Positions 38,890 to 47,427 of a stretch of DNA of 64,000 nucleotides are shown one piece after another. Position 1 is the first letter of the stretch, and the number at the start of each line of letters is the position of its first letter. A program made the translations under genes and the position numbers. The notes beneath the pieces are model-generated. The model did no database searches, was not told the DNA's origin, and worked only from the letters and a program-made list of their open reading frames with translations. The stretch covers positions 1,054,001 through 1,118,000 of the forward strand of contig NZ_CP066772.2 of the NCBI RefSeq assembly GCF_016466415.2. Reading direction: 5' to 3'. Source of the DNA: Ralstonia pickettii. Its GTDB lineage: Bacteria > Pseudomonadota > Gammaproteobacteria > Burkholderiales > Burkholderiaceae.

Positions 38890-40272
38890 TCACAGTGCGT
38901 GAGCCAACTGCAGCAGTGGTTGCCGCGCCGTGGCGTCTTGCAGGCGGCCGGCCGCATCGACGATGCCCATGCTTTGCAGCCACGCCTCGAACTCCGGTGC
39001 GGGCCGCAGCCCGAGCGAGTCGCGCAGATAGAGCGCGTCATGGAACGATGTGCTCTGGTAGTTCAGCATGATGTCGTCAGCGCCCGGCACGCCCATGATG
39101 AAATGGATGCCCGCCACGCCAAAGAGCGTCAGCAGCGTATCCATGTCGTCCTGGTCCGCTTCTGCGTGGTTGGTGTAGCAGACGTCGCAGCCCATCGGCA
39201 GGCCCATCAGCTTGCCGCAGAAGTGGTCTTCCAATCCTGCGCGGATGATCTGCTTGCCGTCGTACAAGTACTCCGGCCCGATAAAGCCGACGACCGTATT
39301 CACCAGCAAGGGCGAAAACGCCCGCGCTACGGCATAGGCACGCGCTTCCATCGTTTGCTGATCGACGCCGTGGTGCGCATTGGCCGACAACGCGCTGCCC
39401 TGGCCAGTCTCGAAATACATCACGTTGTTGCCAACCGAGCCGCGCGAGAGGCTTTGCGCTGCGTCATGCGCTTCGCCCAGCAATGCGAGGCTGATGCCAA
39501 ACCCCGCATTGGCTTGCTCGCTGCCGGCCACCGACTGGAACACCAAGTCGACCGGGGCGCCTTGGTCAATGGCGCGTATGGTGTTCGTCACGTGGGTCAG
39601 CACGCACGACTGCGTGGGAATGGCGTAGCGGTTGCGCAGCTCATCCACCAGTTGCAGCAGCGAAACGATGGCGCCGAGATTGTCGCCGGCAGGGTTGATG
39701 CCGATGGTCGCGTCGCCGCAGCCATAGAGCAGGCCATCGATGATCGATGCAGCAATGCCTTTGGGATCATCCGTCGGGTGGTTGGGCTGCAGCCGGACCG
39801 ACAACCGGCCGGGCAAACCGATGGTGTTGCGAAAGCGCGTGACCACGCGGCACTTGCGCGCCACGGCGACCAGATCCTGGTTGCGCATCAGCTTGCCGAC
39901 CGCGGCGGCCATTTCCGGCGTGATGCCGGGCGCGACGCTTGCCAGTGTCTGGCTGTCGGTCTCATGCAGGAGCAGCCAGTTGCGGAATTCCCCCACCGTG
40001 AGCGAGGCGATCGGGCCGAAGGCCTGCGCGTCGTGCCGATCAAGAATCAGGCGCGTGACCTCGTCGTCTTCATAGGGCACCAGCGCTTCGTTGAGAAACA
40101 CCGACAGCGGCACATCCGCCAGTGCCATCCGTGCGGCCATGCGTTCGCCCTCACTGGCCGCGGCCAGGCCCGCCAGGTAGTCGCCGGAGCGCGCTGGGCT
40201 CGCTTTGGCCAGGAGTGTCTTGAGATCGTTGAACACATGGCGCTGTGCGCCAATGGTGTGGGCAAAGTGCAT
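38890..40272 (-). CDS. eutB: Ethanolamine ammonia-lyase large subunit
   Basis: A 460-residue TIM-barrel heavy chain carrying the active site of ethanolamine ammonia-lyase. Recognisable blocks are TIGAQRHVFNDLKTLLAKASP at the N-terminus, RLQPNHPTDDPKG, GINPAGDN and QSVAGSEQANAGFGISL (substrate-binding residues). The ATG at 40272 is preferred over 40296 because homologues begin a few residues before HTIGA. It forms the two-gene operon eutBC on the minus strand. The usual eat permease and aldehyde dehydrogenase are absent; chrA lies upstream in the opposite direction, 124 bases away. Confidence 0.95.
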   Translation of the reverse strand: MHFAHTIGAQRHVFNDLKTLLAKASPARSGDYLAGLAAASEGERMAARMALADVPLSVFLNEALVPYEDDEVTRLILDRHDAQAFGPIASLTVGEFRNWLLLHETDSQTLASVAPGITPEMAAAVGKLMRNQDLVAVARKCRVVTRFRNTIGLPGRLSVRLQPNHPTDDPKGIAASIIDGLLYGCGDATIGINPAGDNLGAIVSLLQLVDELRNRYAIPTQSCVLTHVTNTIRAIDQGAPVDLVFQSVAGSEQANAGFGISLALLGEAHDAAQSLSRGSVGNNVMYFETGQGSALSANAHHGVDQQTMEARAYAVARAFSPLLVNTVVGFIGPEYLYDGKQIIRAGLEDHFCGKLMGLPMGCDVCYTNHAEADQDDMDTLLTLFGVAGIHFIMGVPGADDIMLNYQSTSFHDALYLRDSLGLRPAPEFEAWLQSMGIVDAAGRLQDATARQPLLQLAHAL

Positions 40273-40396
40273 GATGGGATACCCGGCAGAGTCCAATGGC
40301 GGTGACGGCGATGCCTATCCTGCCACTTTAGTTGCCTTCCAAGCCATGGCGGCAATGTTCTAATACGGGTTTCTCAAACGTCGATATCCCGCGCCA

Positions 40397-41365
40397 ATGA
40401 CCGCTTCCGCCACACCGTCCCGTACACATCAAGCGGGCTCTGCCATGGAAGTGCTGGCGGTCTTTCTCAAGCTGGGCCTCACGAGCTTCGGCGGCCCTGT
40501 CGCGCATATCGGCTACTTCCGCCGCGAGTTCGTGGAGCGTCGGCGCTGGCTGGACGACGCCACATTCACCGATCTGGTCGGGCTGTGCCAGTTTCTGCCG
40601 GGGCCTGCCAGCAGCCAGGTCGGGTTTTCCGTCGGCCTGCTCCGGGCCGGCTGGCGCGGCGGGTTGGCGGCGTGGTGCGGCTTTACGCTGCCTTCCGTCT
40701 TGTTGCTGCTGGCATTTGCGATGCTCGCGCCGAGCCTCGGCGGCCCGTTTGGCGCGGGCCTGATCCACGGTTTGAAGCTGGTTGCCGTTGCTGTGGTGGC
40801 GCAGGCCGTGTGGGACATGGCGCGCAAGCTCTGTCCAGACTGGCAGCGCGCAGGCATCGCGGTACTCAGCATCGCCGTGCTTGGCGCGTTGACGACCGTC
40901 TACGCGCAACTTGTCGTGATTGCGCTTGGCGCCGCGCTGGGCCTGGTGTTGTGCCGGACATCCCTTCCGGCCAGCGGTAGCCAGAGGGCAGGGCAGGAGG
41001 CCGCATTCAGCGTGTCTCATGTGGCCAGCATCGTCAGCCTGGCGTTGTTCTGCGCGCTGCTGTTCGGACTTCCGGTTCTGACGGATCTTCATCCGTGGAT
41101 GCCCGCGAAGGTATTCGACGCGTTCTATCGTTCGGGTGCATTGGTTTTTGGGGGCGGGCACGTCGTGCTTCCGTTGCTGGAGCAGCAGACGGTCGCGACC
41201 GGTTGGGTGGCATCGAACGATTTTTTGGCTGGCTACGGTGCCGCACAGGCCGTGCCGGGGCCGCTCTTCACCTTTGCCGCTTTCCTCGGTTGGACGATCG
41301 GGCCGGGGCTCAATCACTGGGCCGGGGCTGCCCTTGCTACGGTGGGCATTTTCCTGCCGGGGTAA
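40397..41365 (+). pseudogene. chrA: Chromate transporter ChrA, 3'-truncated
   Basis: 322 residues of a CHR-family chromate efflux protein, normally about 390-400 residues. Both CHR repeats are recognisable: FLKLGLTSFGGPVAHIGYFR at the N-terminus with QFLPGPASSQ, and a second copy with SGALVFGGGHVVLPLL and AQAVPGPLFTFAAFLGW. The reading frame stops right after GIFLPG, in the middle of the second repeat's membrane segments, and the following 180 bases show no matching sequence. The 3' end was probably lost when the segment 41366-47400 was joined here. The truncated protein may be non-functional. The next 180 bases (41366-41547) hold only an unrecognised antisense reading frame. Confidence 0.75.
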
Positions 41366-41547
41366 GCGTCCTTTTCGTGCAAAATCTGGGCGATGTCGCC
41401 CAAACCGATGTTCCTGTAGATGACCGCTCCGTTTTTTGAATCGATTGCCACGTGGTCCTCCAAACAGACTTCGAACAGATTCCTGAGCAGATGAGATTGT
41501 TGAGTTCGACGCAACATCCTATCCCCGTAGTGCACGGCCCTCAGGGC

Positions 41548-42003
41548 TTAGCGCGCGCTTGCAAAACCCGAAAGCGCTAGCGACGCCGTTGCTACAAGGG
41601 TCAGTACGCTGCGTAACCGAAAATACCAGGCCGGTATTGCTCCGCCACGCTCAAACCCTGCATCCGTCAACCAACAGATGGCCAACACGATTGCCATCCT
41701 GACAAGAGCGGCGGGCGGCTCGCTGCTGACTGCCACGGCCCATGCCGCGAGCGATGGAACAACGCTCCAGGCGAGCTGCAAGGTGTGCATGCGCGTTGCG
41801 GTTGCCGCGCGAAGGGCGAGACCCCAGTGCACTGCACCTACGAACGACGTAATGGTCGTCGCGTACACCAGCAGCCAGCTTTGGTATTCACCGCGGCTCG
41901 ATGTGTCCCCCAGACATAGTCCGGCCAGCGCGATAAACGGTATGAGCCCGCTGATCCCGAGCACGGCTGCCAAGCCGCGTACGCTTGTCGTATGCGTACT
42001 CAT
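41548..42003 (-). CDS. DUF3429 family membrane protein
   Basis: A 151-residue inner-membrane protein with about five hydrophobic segments. It fits DUF3429 by its pattern: N-terminal GISGLIPFIALAGL, then SFVGAVHWGLALR. The biochemical role of the family is unknown. Its start overlaps the stop of the upstream short-chain dehydrogenase by 4 bases. The gene set MerR, SDR, DUF3429 is of the kind found in light- or stress-induced photolyase-associated clusters of proteobacteria, but no photolyase gene is present here. Confidence 0.8.
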   Translation of the reverse strand: MSTHTTSVRGLAAVLGISGLIPFIALAGLCLGDTSSRGEYQSWLLVYATTITSFVGAVHWGLALRAATATRMHTLQLAWSVVPSLAAWAVAVSSEPPAALVRMAIVLAICWLTDAGFERGGAIPAWYFRLRSVLTLVATASLALSGFASAR

Positions 42004-42752
42004 GGCTTCGGTGGTATGACCAATCGCCCGTGGCCACCGTCCACGCCGATCTGTTGGCCGGTGATCCAGGATGCTGCAGGGCTGAGCAGGAATTCCGCAA
42101 GCGCCGCGGTGTCGTCTCCTTGTCCGAGCCTGCCCAGCGGATTTGCCTTTGCAAGCCGCTCAGCAACTGTTGGAGCACTTGTCAGTCGAGATGACATTGC
42201 TGACGAGGTCAGCCCCGGGTGAATGCAGTTCACGCGGATATTGCGATCTGCATACGTTGCAGCTGCTGACTGCGCAAGCGCCGCGACGGCTGCCTTCGCG
42301 CTGGCAATTGCCTCGTGATTCGGGAAGCCGGCAGTGGCGGCAACCGAGCCGATTAAGACCGCGCTTGCGTGCACTTTGTGGTGAACGGCTTGTTGCACAA
42401 ACAAGCGCAACGCATTCCACGCCGAAAAGAAATTCGCATCGAGCGCCTGCTTGAGATCGTCCTCCGAAGTCAAATGGAGCGGCTTGATGATGATCGATCC
42501 GACGCAGTGTGCGAGGCCTGCCGGTGCGCCGAATCGGGTGACACCGGCTTCAATAGCAAGCTGAGCGCTACTGCGGTCTGTGACGTCGGCCGGGCAAACA
42601 AGAACCGAGGGCGGCTGGAGCGCGTCAGCGAGCTGTTCTAGCTTCTTCTGGTCTCGCGCTGTGAGTACCAGCGGAATGCCTGAGCTGTTCAAGCGACGCG
42701 CCAGGGCGGAGCCCACAGCGCCGCTAGCTCCAGTAATCCATACAAATCCCAT
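42000..42752 (-). CDS. Atypical short-chain dehydrogenase/reductase lacking the catalytic tyrosine
   Basis: A 250-residue SDR-fold protein. The NAD(P) motif TGASGAVGSALA (residues about 6-17), the core NFFSAWNALR, and the segments IGSVAAT and NCIHPGL are normal. At the YxxxK site the sequence reads NHEAIASAKAA: the lysine is kept but isoleucine replaces the tyrosine. Either it is a non-catalytic or specialised SDR, or another residue substitutes. It is cotranslated with DUF3429 downstream and follows a MerR-type gene. The second of two adjacent ATGs (42752) is best placed after the AGGAAG ribosome-binding site. Confidence 0.85.
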   Translation of the reverse strand: MGFVWITGASGAVGSALARRLNSSGIPLVLTARDQKKLEQLADALQPPSVLVCPADVTDRSSAQLAIEAGVTRFGAPAGLAHCVGSIIIKPLHLTSEDDLKQALDANFFSAWNALRLFVQQAVHHKVHASAVLIGSVAATAGFPNHEAIASAKAAVAALAQSAAATYADRNIRVNCIHPGLTSSAMSSRLTSAPTVAERLAKANPLGRLGQGDDTAALAEFLLSPAASWITGQQIGVDGGHGRLVIPPKP

Positions 42753-42864
42753 CATCACTTCCTGATATGTTCCCAACCGGACAGAGAAGGCACAACGGTC
42801 GTGGCCTGACTAAATTCCGCTCAAACCGCATCACGGTCACCATCGCGTCGCACGCCGGAGCGAG

Positions 42865-43830
42865 TTAGCGCTTGGCACTGTTGAGCAGGTCTTCGTGACG
42901 CACGACCTCAGCCAGGGCGGTCTCAAGCAGCTGAACCGCACGATTCGCGACGTTACCGAGACGGCGATGCAGCAACGCATCGCGAGGCGAGCGGGACAAG
43001 CACGCATCGCTGTAACGTTGGAACGCACTGAGTTGGATTACGAGTTCGGCCAAGTGCCGTGGGCACTCGCACTGGATCGTTGAAGTCAGCCCCGCGAAAG
43101 CAGCGAGCGCCTTGTCGTCGAAGCGACGCGCCGCTCGCGAGCGCGTGTCAGCGTTCAAAATGTCTGCCTGGCGGAGGGCCGTAGCCCAATCGACCAGCTC
43201 TGCGATCAGCGACTCCGGCCTGACTTCAGCATCGGATTGTGGCACTACACGCAAGCCACCGAGGCTCGCCCGTTCAATTGCGCGGGGTGTGCCCGATGTA
43301 AAGATCACGCTGATCGCTTTCGCGTGCGCCGCTTCGGCCAGCGCCACAATCCGTAGGATGGCGTCCTCCGTGAGTGAAGGAACGGCGGCAAGCAACGCAT
43401 CCGCCCTCAGTCCTGCTCGCGCGTCCCGAAACGCTTCTTCCGGCGATCCGGGATGTCCGCAAACATGCATGCTGTCTGAGGCCGAATTCGAGATAGCAAT
43501 CGACACTGGCCCTACCATCAAAAGCGAAATAGGCTCGACCTTTGCCGCATGAACGGTTCCGGACGATCGCACCAGGGCCCTTAGAGACTCCACATTGAGA
43601 CCCGCAACCGCACCGATAGCGTGGCCGCAATCGACAAGTCCTCTGATCAGGCGCAAGCGCTCTATGTCTTCCTCTGTGTAGAGACGCTGGCCCGATGCAC
43701 TTTTCGGCGGCGAGACGACAGCGTATTTGCGTTCCCAAATGCGCAAGGTGGATGCCGACATGCGAGCCAGTTTTGCCGCTTCGCCGCTTCGATAATGTCT
43801 GGGGGCTAATGATTTATAGAGCCTTTTCAC
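42865..43830 (-). CDS. MerR-type regulator with degenerate cobalamin-binding-like C-terminal domain
   Basis: A 321-residue regulator. Residues about 13-80 are a MerR helix-turn-helix of the MlrA/LitR/CarH group (STLRIWERKYAVVSPPKSAS, RLYTEEDIERL). The C-terminal 230 residues have the size and alternating pattern of a B12-binding photoreceptor module. However, the histidine motif E/D-x-H-x-x-G is not evident; MHVCGHPGSPEE is the nearest sequence. Light sensing through cobalamin is therefore doubtful. It lies 112 bases upstream of the SDR/DUF3429 pair, in the same direction, and is the probable regulator of that operon. Confidence 0.82.
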   Translation of the reverse strand: MKRLYKSLAPRHYRSGEAAKLARMSASTLRIWERKYAVVSPPKSASGQRLYTEEDIERLRLIRGLVDCGHAIGAVAGLNVESLRALVRSSGTVHAAKVEPISLLMVGPVSIAISNSASDSMHVCGHPGSPEEAFRDARAGLRADALLAAVPSLTEDAILRIVALAEAAHAKAISVIFTSGTPRAIERASLGGLRVVPQSDAEVRPESLIAELVDWATALRQADILNADTRSRAARRFDDKALAAFAGLTSTIQCECPRHLAELVIQLSAFQRYSDACLSRSPRDALLHRRLGNVANRAVQLLETALAEVVRHEDLLNSAKR

Positions 43831-44218
43831 AAGTCCTCCTCATTGCGTCTCTAGGTTAATACGCTGGGGCGACTGCGAACAGAGGACTGTCCAGCAGGGA
43901 GCGGTAATGCTGGTCGATGAGTCGAGAATGCGTCGGTATCTTGCTCGGAACGTTGCATGCCTAGCGGGATTGCTCGGGCTCTGAATGTCGTGGACGCCGT
44001 TATGCGTCGTATTTCATGAGTCGCGATGGGCTGTTCCGAGCGACTGGGTCGCAGACGATGCCTTGAGGATGTGCCGCTGCGCTCGAGATCGTCATTTCTG
44101 GGTAGCTCCAATTTCCGAGCAGGATCCGCATAAGGCCATGTTGGACTTTGCGCCGCCTTCACGCAGAAACCAACTCATACTCGACAACGCCAACTGCTTT
44201 CGCGCCAGCTTCTGTGCG

Positions 44219-44236
44219 ACGTCACAGTTCCGTCAT
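44219..44236 (+). promoter_or_regulatory. Candidate Pho box upstream of secreted phosphodiesterase
   Basis: ACGTCAC and CCGTCAT are 7-base direct repeats separated by 4 bases, the geometry of a PhoB box (consensus repeat CTGTCAT); both keep the GTCA core. An AT-rich stretch (ATCAAATCT) follows at -10 distance, and the gene starts 56 bases downstream. The rest of the 461-base gap 43831-44291 has no gene I can support. PhoB control is inferred from form and from the gene's phosphatase family. Confidence 0.5.
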
Positions 44237-44291
44237 GTATCAAATCTAGTCTCCCGTGCCAGTACTAAATGTTGGTTCCAGGGGATTGAAC

Positions 44292-46469
44292 ATGAAACAC
44301 ATGTACGGCTTGGCAGCCGCCTTGGCTGGAAGCGTTCTCGTCGCCGCATGCGGTGGCGACTCAGTATTGAGCAATGGCACCTCTGCTGCGCAGAGCCAGC
44401 CAACGCGAACAATCGTCATGGTCTGGGACGGGCTGCGCCCCGACTCAGTCAATGCAACCGATACACCAAATCTGTATGCATTACGCCAGGCGGGTGTCAA
44501 CTTCAGCGACAACCATTCGACGTACCCGACCTTCACGATGATGAACGGCTCGTCCTTTGCGACGGGCGCGTTCCCGAAGACCAGCGGGTTCTATGGCAAC
44601 ACCTTCTGGACGCCGCCGCAGGGAGCGACGAACAGCATTCCCGCGGGCAACCTCGGGACGCCGAATGGCGCCAAAACTGCGGCTGCATCGGCAGACTATG
44701 TCGACCCGATCTTCACCGAGGACTACCAAGTCCTGACCACTCTGAACAATTACTACGGGGGGCAGCTGCTTCTCGTGAAGAGCCTCTTTGCTGCGGCCCA
44801 GGCTACAGGCCTGACGACTGCGACCGTCGGCAAGTCGGGAGCTGCGTTTATCCAGGATCTGGGGCAGGGCGGGTACTTCCTTGATGAGAACACGGTACAG
44901 CCGCGTAGCCTTGTCACCGAACTGCAGAGCGCCGGCTATGCATTGCCGTTCAATACGCAGTTTGGATACTCAGGGTCCAACGCTGTCACGCTGGCGGCGA
45001 CGAACGGAGATCCAACCGCGCGCGCCGGCTACATCACCTTCAACACAACGGCCTATGACAGTGCGAGTGGCGTGACCGCCGTCGCAGCCCGCGACAGCAG
45101 TGATACCACGCAGGGGGCCCCTGAAGATGCGGCCAACAAATACATGTTGTCGGTGTTCACCAACTACATCCTGCCGAAGAAGCAGCCGATGCTTTCGCTC
45201 ATCTGGTTCCGCACACCCGATAACGTCGAGCACGGCTATGGCCCGGGGTCGGCGAATGCGATTGCCGGCTTGCGCTCACAGGATCAACGTCTTGGCGAGC
45301 TGGTCAGTGCACTGAAGGCGAACAACCTGTACGCAAGTACCAACCTGATCGTTGTCTCGGACCATGGCCACTCCAGTGTTTCTGGCCCGCTTTCGCTTTA
45401 CCCACTGCGCGCCATCACGCCTTCGGGAACGGCACCCGGCGGCACGCCAGTCAATGGCGCAACCAGCGGCACGGATGCAGCTGCCATCGGTGCGGTATCT
45501 GCCACGGGCTACTCCTTCTCTGGCGACGTTCGCTCGGCCGATTTGCTGACCTATCGGGGCTTCAAGGCGTACGACGGCTCGGGTTGTACAACCTCCGCCA
45601 TGTACGGTCTGCAGGCAAACGGTACGCCCACCGTGCCGGTCAAGGTTGATACGACCGGCTCGCTGTGCGGCGCGGCCAATACGAAGTACCAAGCGATCAG
45701 CGCGAGCCTGGCGACGCCTGTTGCCAGTTTCAAGGTGCCTGCCCCGGGCAACCTCCCGGCCAATGGCATCGTGGTGGCCGCGAACGGCGGGTCCGATTAC
45801 TTCTATGTGCCAAGCCATGACCCGACCACAGTACAGAATCTTGTGAAGGTGCTGCAGCAACGCGAAGAGTATGGCGCGATCTTCGTCGATAGCCGGTATG
45901 GCGCGCTGCCTGGCACGCTGCCCATGTCCATGGTCAATCTGGAAAACGCGCAGCGGCAGAACAATGGTCAGCCTGATGTGGTGGTCAGCTTCAACTGGGA
46001 TGATCAGGTCGCGATCAAGGGCATGCCCGGCATCGAGTTCGAAAGCGCGGGCGGCCAGCGTGGCATGCACGGTAGCTTCGGTACGACAGACGTGCATAAC
46101 ACGTTGATTGCGAGCGGCCCATCTTTCCGCTCCAGCACCGTTGTGACCAATCCCACAGGCAACGTTGACGTAGCGCCGACGGTTGCTTATCTGTTGGGCC
46201 TGTCGATGCCGCAGGCTGATGGCCGCATCCTGAACGAAGCGCTGCTCAATCCGGCGAGCCCGACTGCACCGAGCGTCAAGGCGTCGACGGTGAATCCGGT
46301 GTCACCCGCAACGGGGCTCAGCTTCGAGGTGCCGACCGACCCGACGGGGGCGACAAAGGATGCTGCGCTGACACAGGGCAGCTACACCATCAACCTGGCC
46401 GTGAAGGATCTGAGCGTTGACGGTAAAACCTATCGATACTTTGACTATGCCAAGGCTGTCCGTCAGTAA
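44292..46469 (+). CDS. Alkaline phosphatase-superfamily lipoprotein (nucleotide pyrophosphatase/phosphodiesterase type)
   Basis: A 725-residue exported lipoprotein. The signal peptide ends in the lipobox VLVAAC, followed by a short Gly/Ser/Gln linker. Metal and nucleophile sites of the NPP-type alkaline phosphatase superfamily are visible: IVMVWDGLRPDS (Asp), HSTYPTFTMMNGSS (catalytic Thr region), EHGYGPGS (His), and VVSDHGHS (Asp-His). It would hydrolyse phosphate mono- or diesters in the periplasm or at the outer membrane to release phosphate. The candidate Pho box upstream supports phosphate-starvation induction. Its 3' end overlaps the next gene by 23 bases. The ATG at 44292 is chosen because it opens the signal peptide. 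Confidence 0.85.
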   Translation: MKHMYGLAAALAGSVLVAACGGDSVLSNGTSAAQSQPTRTIVMVWDGLRPDSVNATDTPNLYALRQAGVNFSDNHSTYPTFTMMNGSSFATGAFPKTSGFYGNTFWTPPQGATNSIPAGNLGTPNGAKTAAASADYVDPIFTEDYQVLTTLNNYYGGQLLLVKSLFAAAQATGLTTATVGKSGAAFIQDLGQGGYFLDENTVQPRSLVTELQSAGYALPFNTQFGYSGSNAVTLAATNGDPTARAGYITFNTTAYDSASGVTAVAARDSSDTTQGAPEDAANKYMLSVFTNYILPKKQPMLSLIWFRTPDNVEHGYGPGSANAIAGLRSQDQRLGELVSALKANNLYASTNLIVVSDHGHSSVSGPLSLYPLRAITPSGTAPGGTPVNGATSGTDAAAIGAVSATGYSFSGDVRSADLLTYRGFKAYDGSGCTTSAMYGLQANGTPTVPVKVDTTGSLCGAANTKYQAISASLATPVASFKVPAPGNLPANGIVVAANGGSDYFYVPSHDPTTVQNLVKVLQQREEYGAIFVDSRYGALPGTLPMSMVNLENAQRQNNGQPDVVVSFNWDDQVAIKGMPGIEFESAGGQRGMHGSFGTTDVHNTLIASGPSFRSSTVVTNPTGNVDVAPTVAYLLGLSMPQADGRILNEALLNPASPTAPSVKASTVNPVSPATGLSFEVPTDPTGATKDAALTQGSYTINLAVKDLSVDGKTYRYFDYAKAVRQ

Positions 46470-47130
46470 AGCAAGCGGTTGGGCGGCAGGCGCGGCGCTG
46501 CTGTGCTCGGTATTGGCACCGGCAGCTGCGGCCGGTCGCCCGGCGGGGACGTTCGAATCGGTCTTCCAGTCCGGTGACGAGCCTGCAGCGCTGTTCTATC
46601 GGGCCGAGTTCACAGGCAGCGATGGCGTGCATGTGCTGCAGGTCTGGCGCGACAGGCAAGTGCGCCTACGGCGCAAGACGGATGAGGTTCTTGACACGTA
46701 TGTCGTTCGGAATTCTGCCGACCCGCTCGAGTATCAGATGACGGTGGTGGACTATCGGAAGCGAATCACCACGCGAATTGATCGCAATAACTTGATTCGC
46801 CTTGGCCACTTCAGCGACTGGTTCGACTTGGCCCACGGCCTGCGACATCCGGTCGGCGAGTATCGTCTTGCCCCAACCAGCGCGCCTGCGGGAGCGCCGA
46901 TACCCGCGTCGGCATGCCGTTGGTATGTGCTGTCGCAGGGTAATACCCTGAATCGGATCTGTTGGAGCGCACGTGAACATTTACCGATGGTGATCTGGTC
47001 TGACGCCAAGGCGTCCGCTATCTGGCGTGTGACGCAGGTCGAGCATCGTCCGATTGGGGATGATGTCTTTGTCCTTCATGACACGGGCTTCGTGCGCAAC
47101 GATGCCAACGCCGATATTGAAGGCGATTGA
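46447..47130 (+). CDS. Secreted protein of unknown function, coupled to phosphodiesterase
   Basis: A 227-residue protein with a clear signal peptide (residues about 1-30, ending AAAA) and no family I recognise. The mature part is rich in beta-strand-like segments (EYQMTVVDYRKRITTRIDR, VFVLHDTGFVRND) and has a single CRWYVLSQGNTLNRIC region with two cysteines that could form a disulfide. Its start lies 23 bases inside the phosphodiesterase gene, so the two are translationally coupled and may work together in the periplasm. Function is not inferred. Confidence 0.75.
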   Translation: MPRLSVSKASGWAAGAALLCSVLAPAAAAGRPAGTFESVFQSGDEPAALFYRAEFTGSDGVHVLQVWRDRQVRLRRKTDEVLDTYVVRNSADPLEYQMTVVDYRKRITTRIDRNNLIRLGHFSDWFDLAHGLRHPVGEYRLAPTSAPAGAPIPASACRWYVLSQGNTLNRICWSAREHLPMVIWSDAKASAIWRVTQVEHRPIGDDVFVLHDTGFVRNDANADIEGD

Positions 47131-47277
47131 GCGCTTCACCACCAGGCAAGGTGGCGATCAACCCGTCACAGATGAACGTAACAATGAGCCGACAAATCAG
47201 TCTGTGCCTCACAAAGCATTTCGACACAGTTTTACGCCTGGACCCGACGCATTTTTAGGTTCGTCGACTCGACTGGG

Positions 47278-47320
47278 TGCGACATTTCTATTTGGCTCAA
47301 ATGCGACATTTCTAATTGGC
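47278..47320. repeat. Two 19-bp direct repeats, possible IS21-type end remnant
   Basis: TGCGACATTTCTATTTGGC (47278) and TGCGACATTTCTAATTGGC (47302) differ at one base and start 24 bases apart. Short repeated GCGACATTT-type units like these occur at the ends of IS21-family elements. No istA/istB coding sequence is nearby, so this would be a solo end. The 297 bases between the secreted-protein gene and ackA contain nothing else recognisable and are AT-rich for this genome. Confidence 0.5.
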
Positions 47321-47427
47321 ACCAACATCAATTCATCGTGTAATTTGTGTTATGTAAAATAAAATCTGCGCCTATGGGCGACGTGACAGCAGCCCGTGCC
47401 ATCCAGTTCTTTCGACAAGAAGACTCG

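Noticed and set aside
41314..41535. 73-codon minus-strand frame across the chrA truncation point
   Set aside because: The N-terminal 50 residues look protein-like, but the frame runs across the apparent junction into antisense chrA. No family is recognised, so it is mentioned only in the chrA entry.
43985..44884. 299-codon plus-strand frame before and inside the phosphodiesterase gene
   Set aside because: Its second half overlaps the lipoprotein gene in another frame, and its first half has no ribosome-binding site or recognisable domain.
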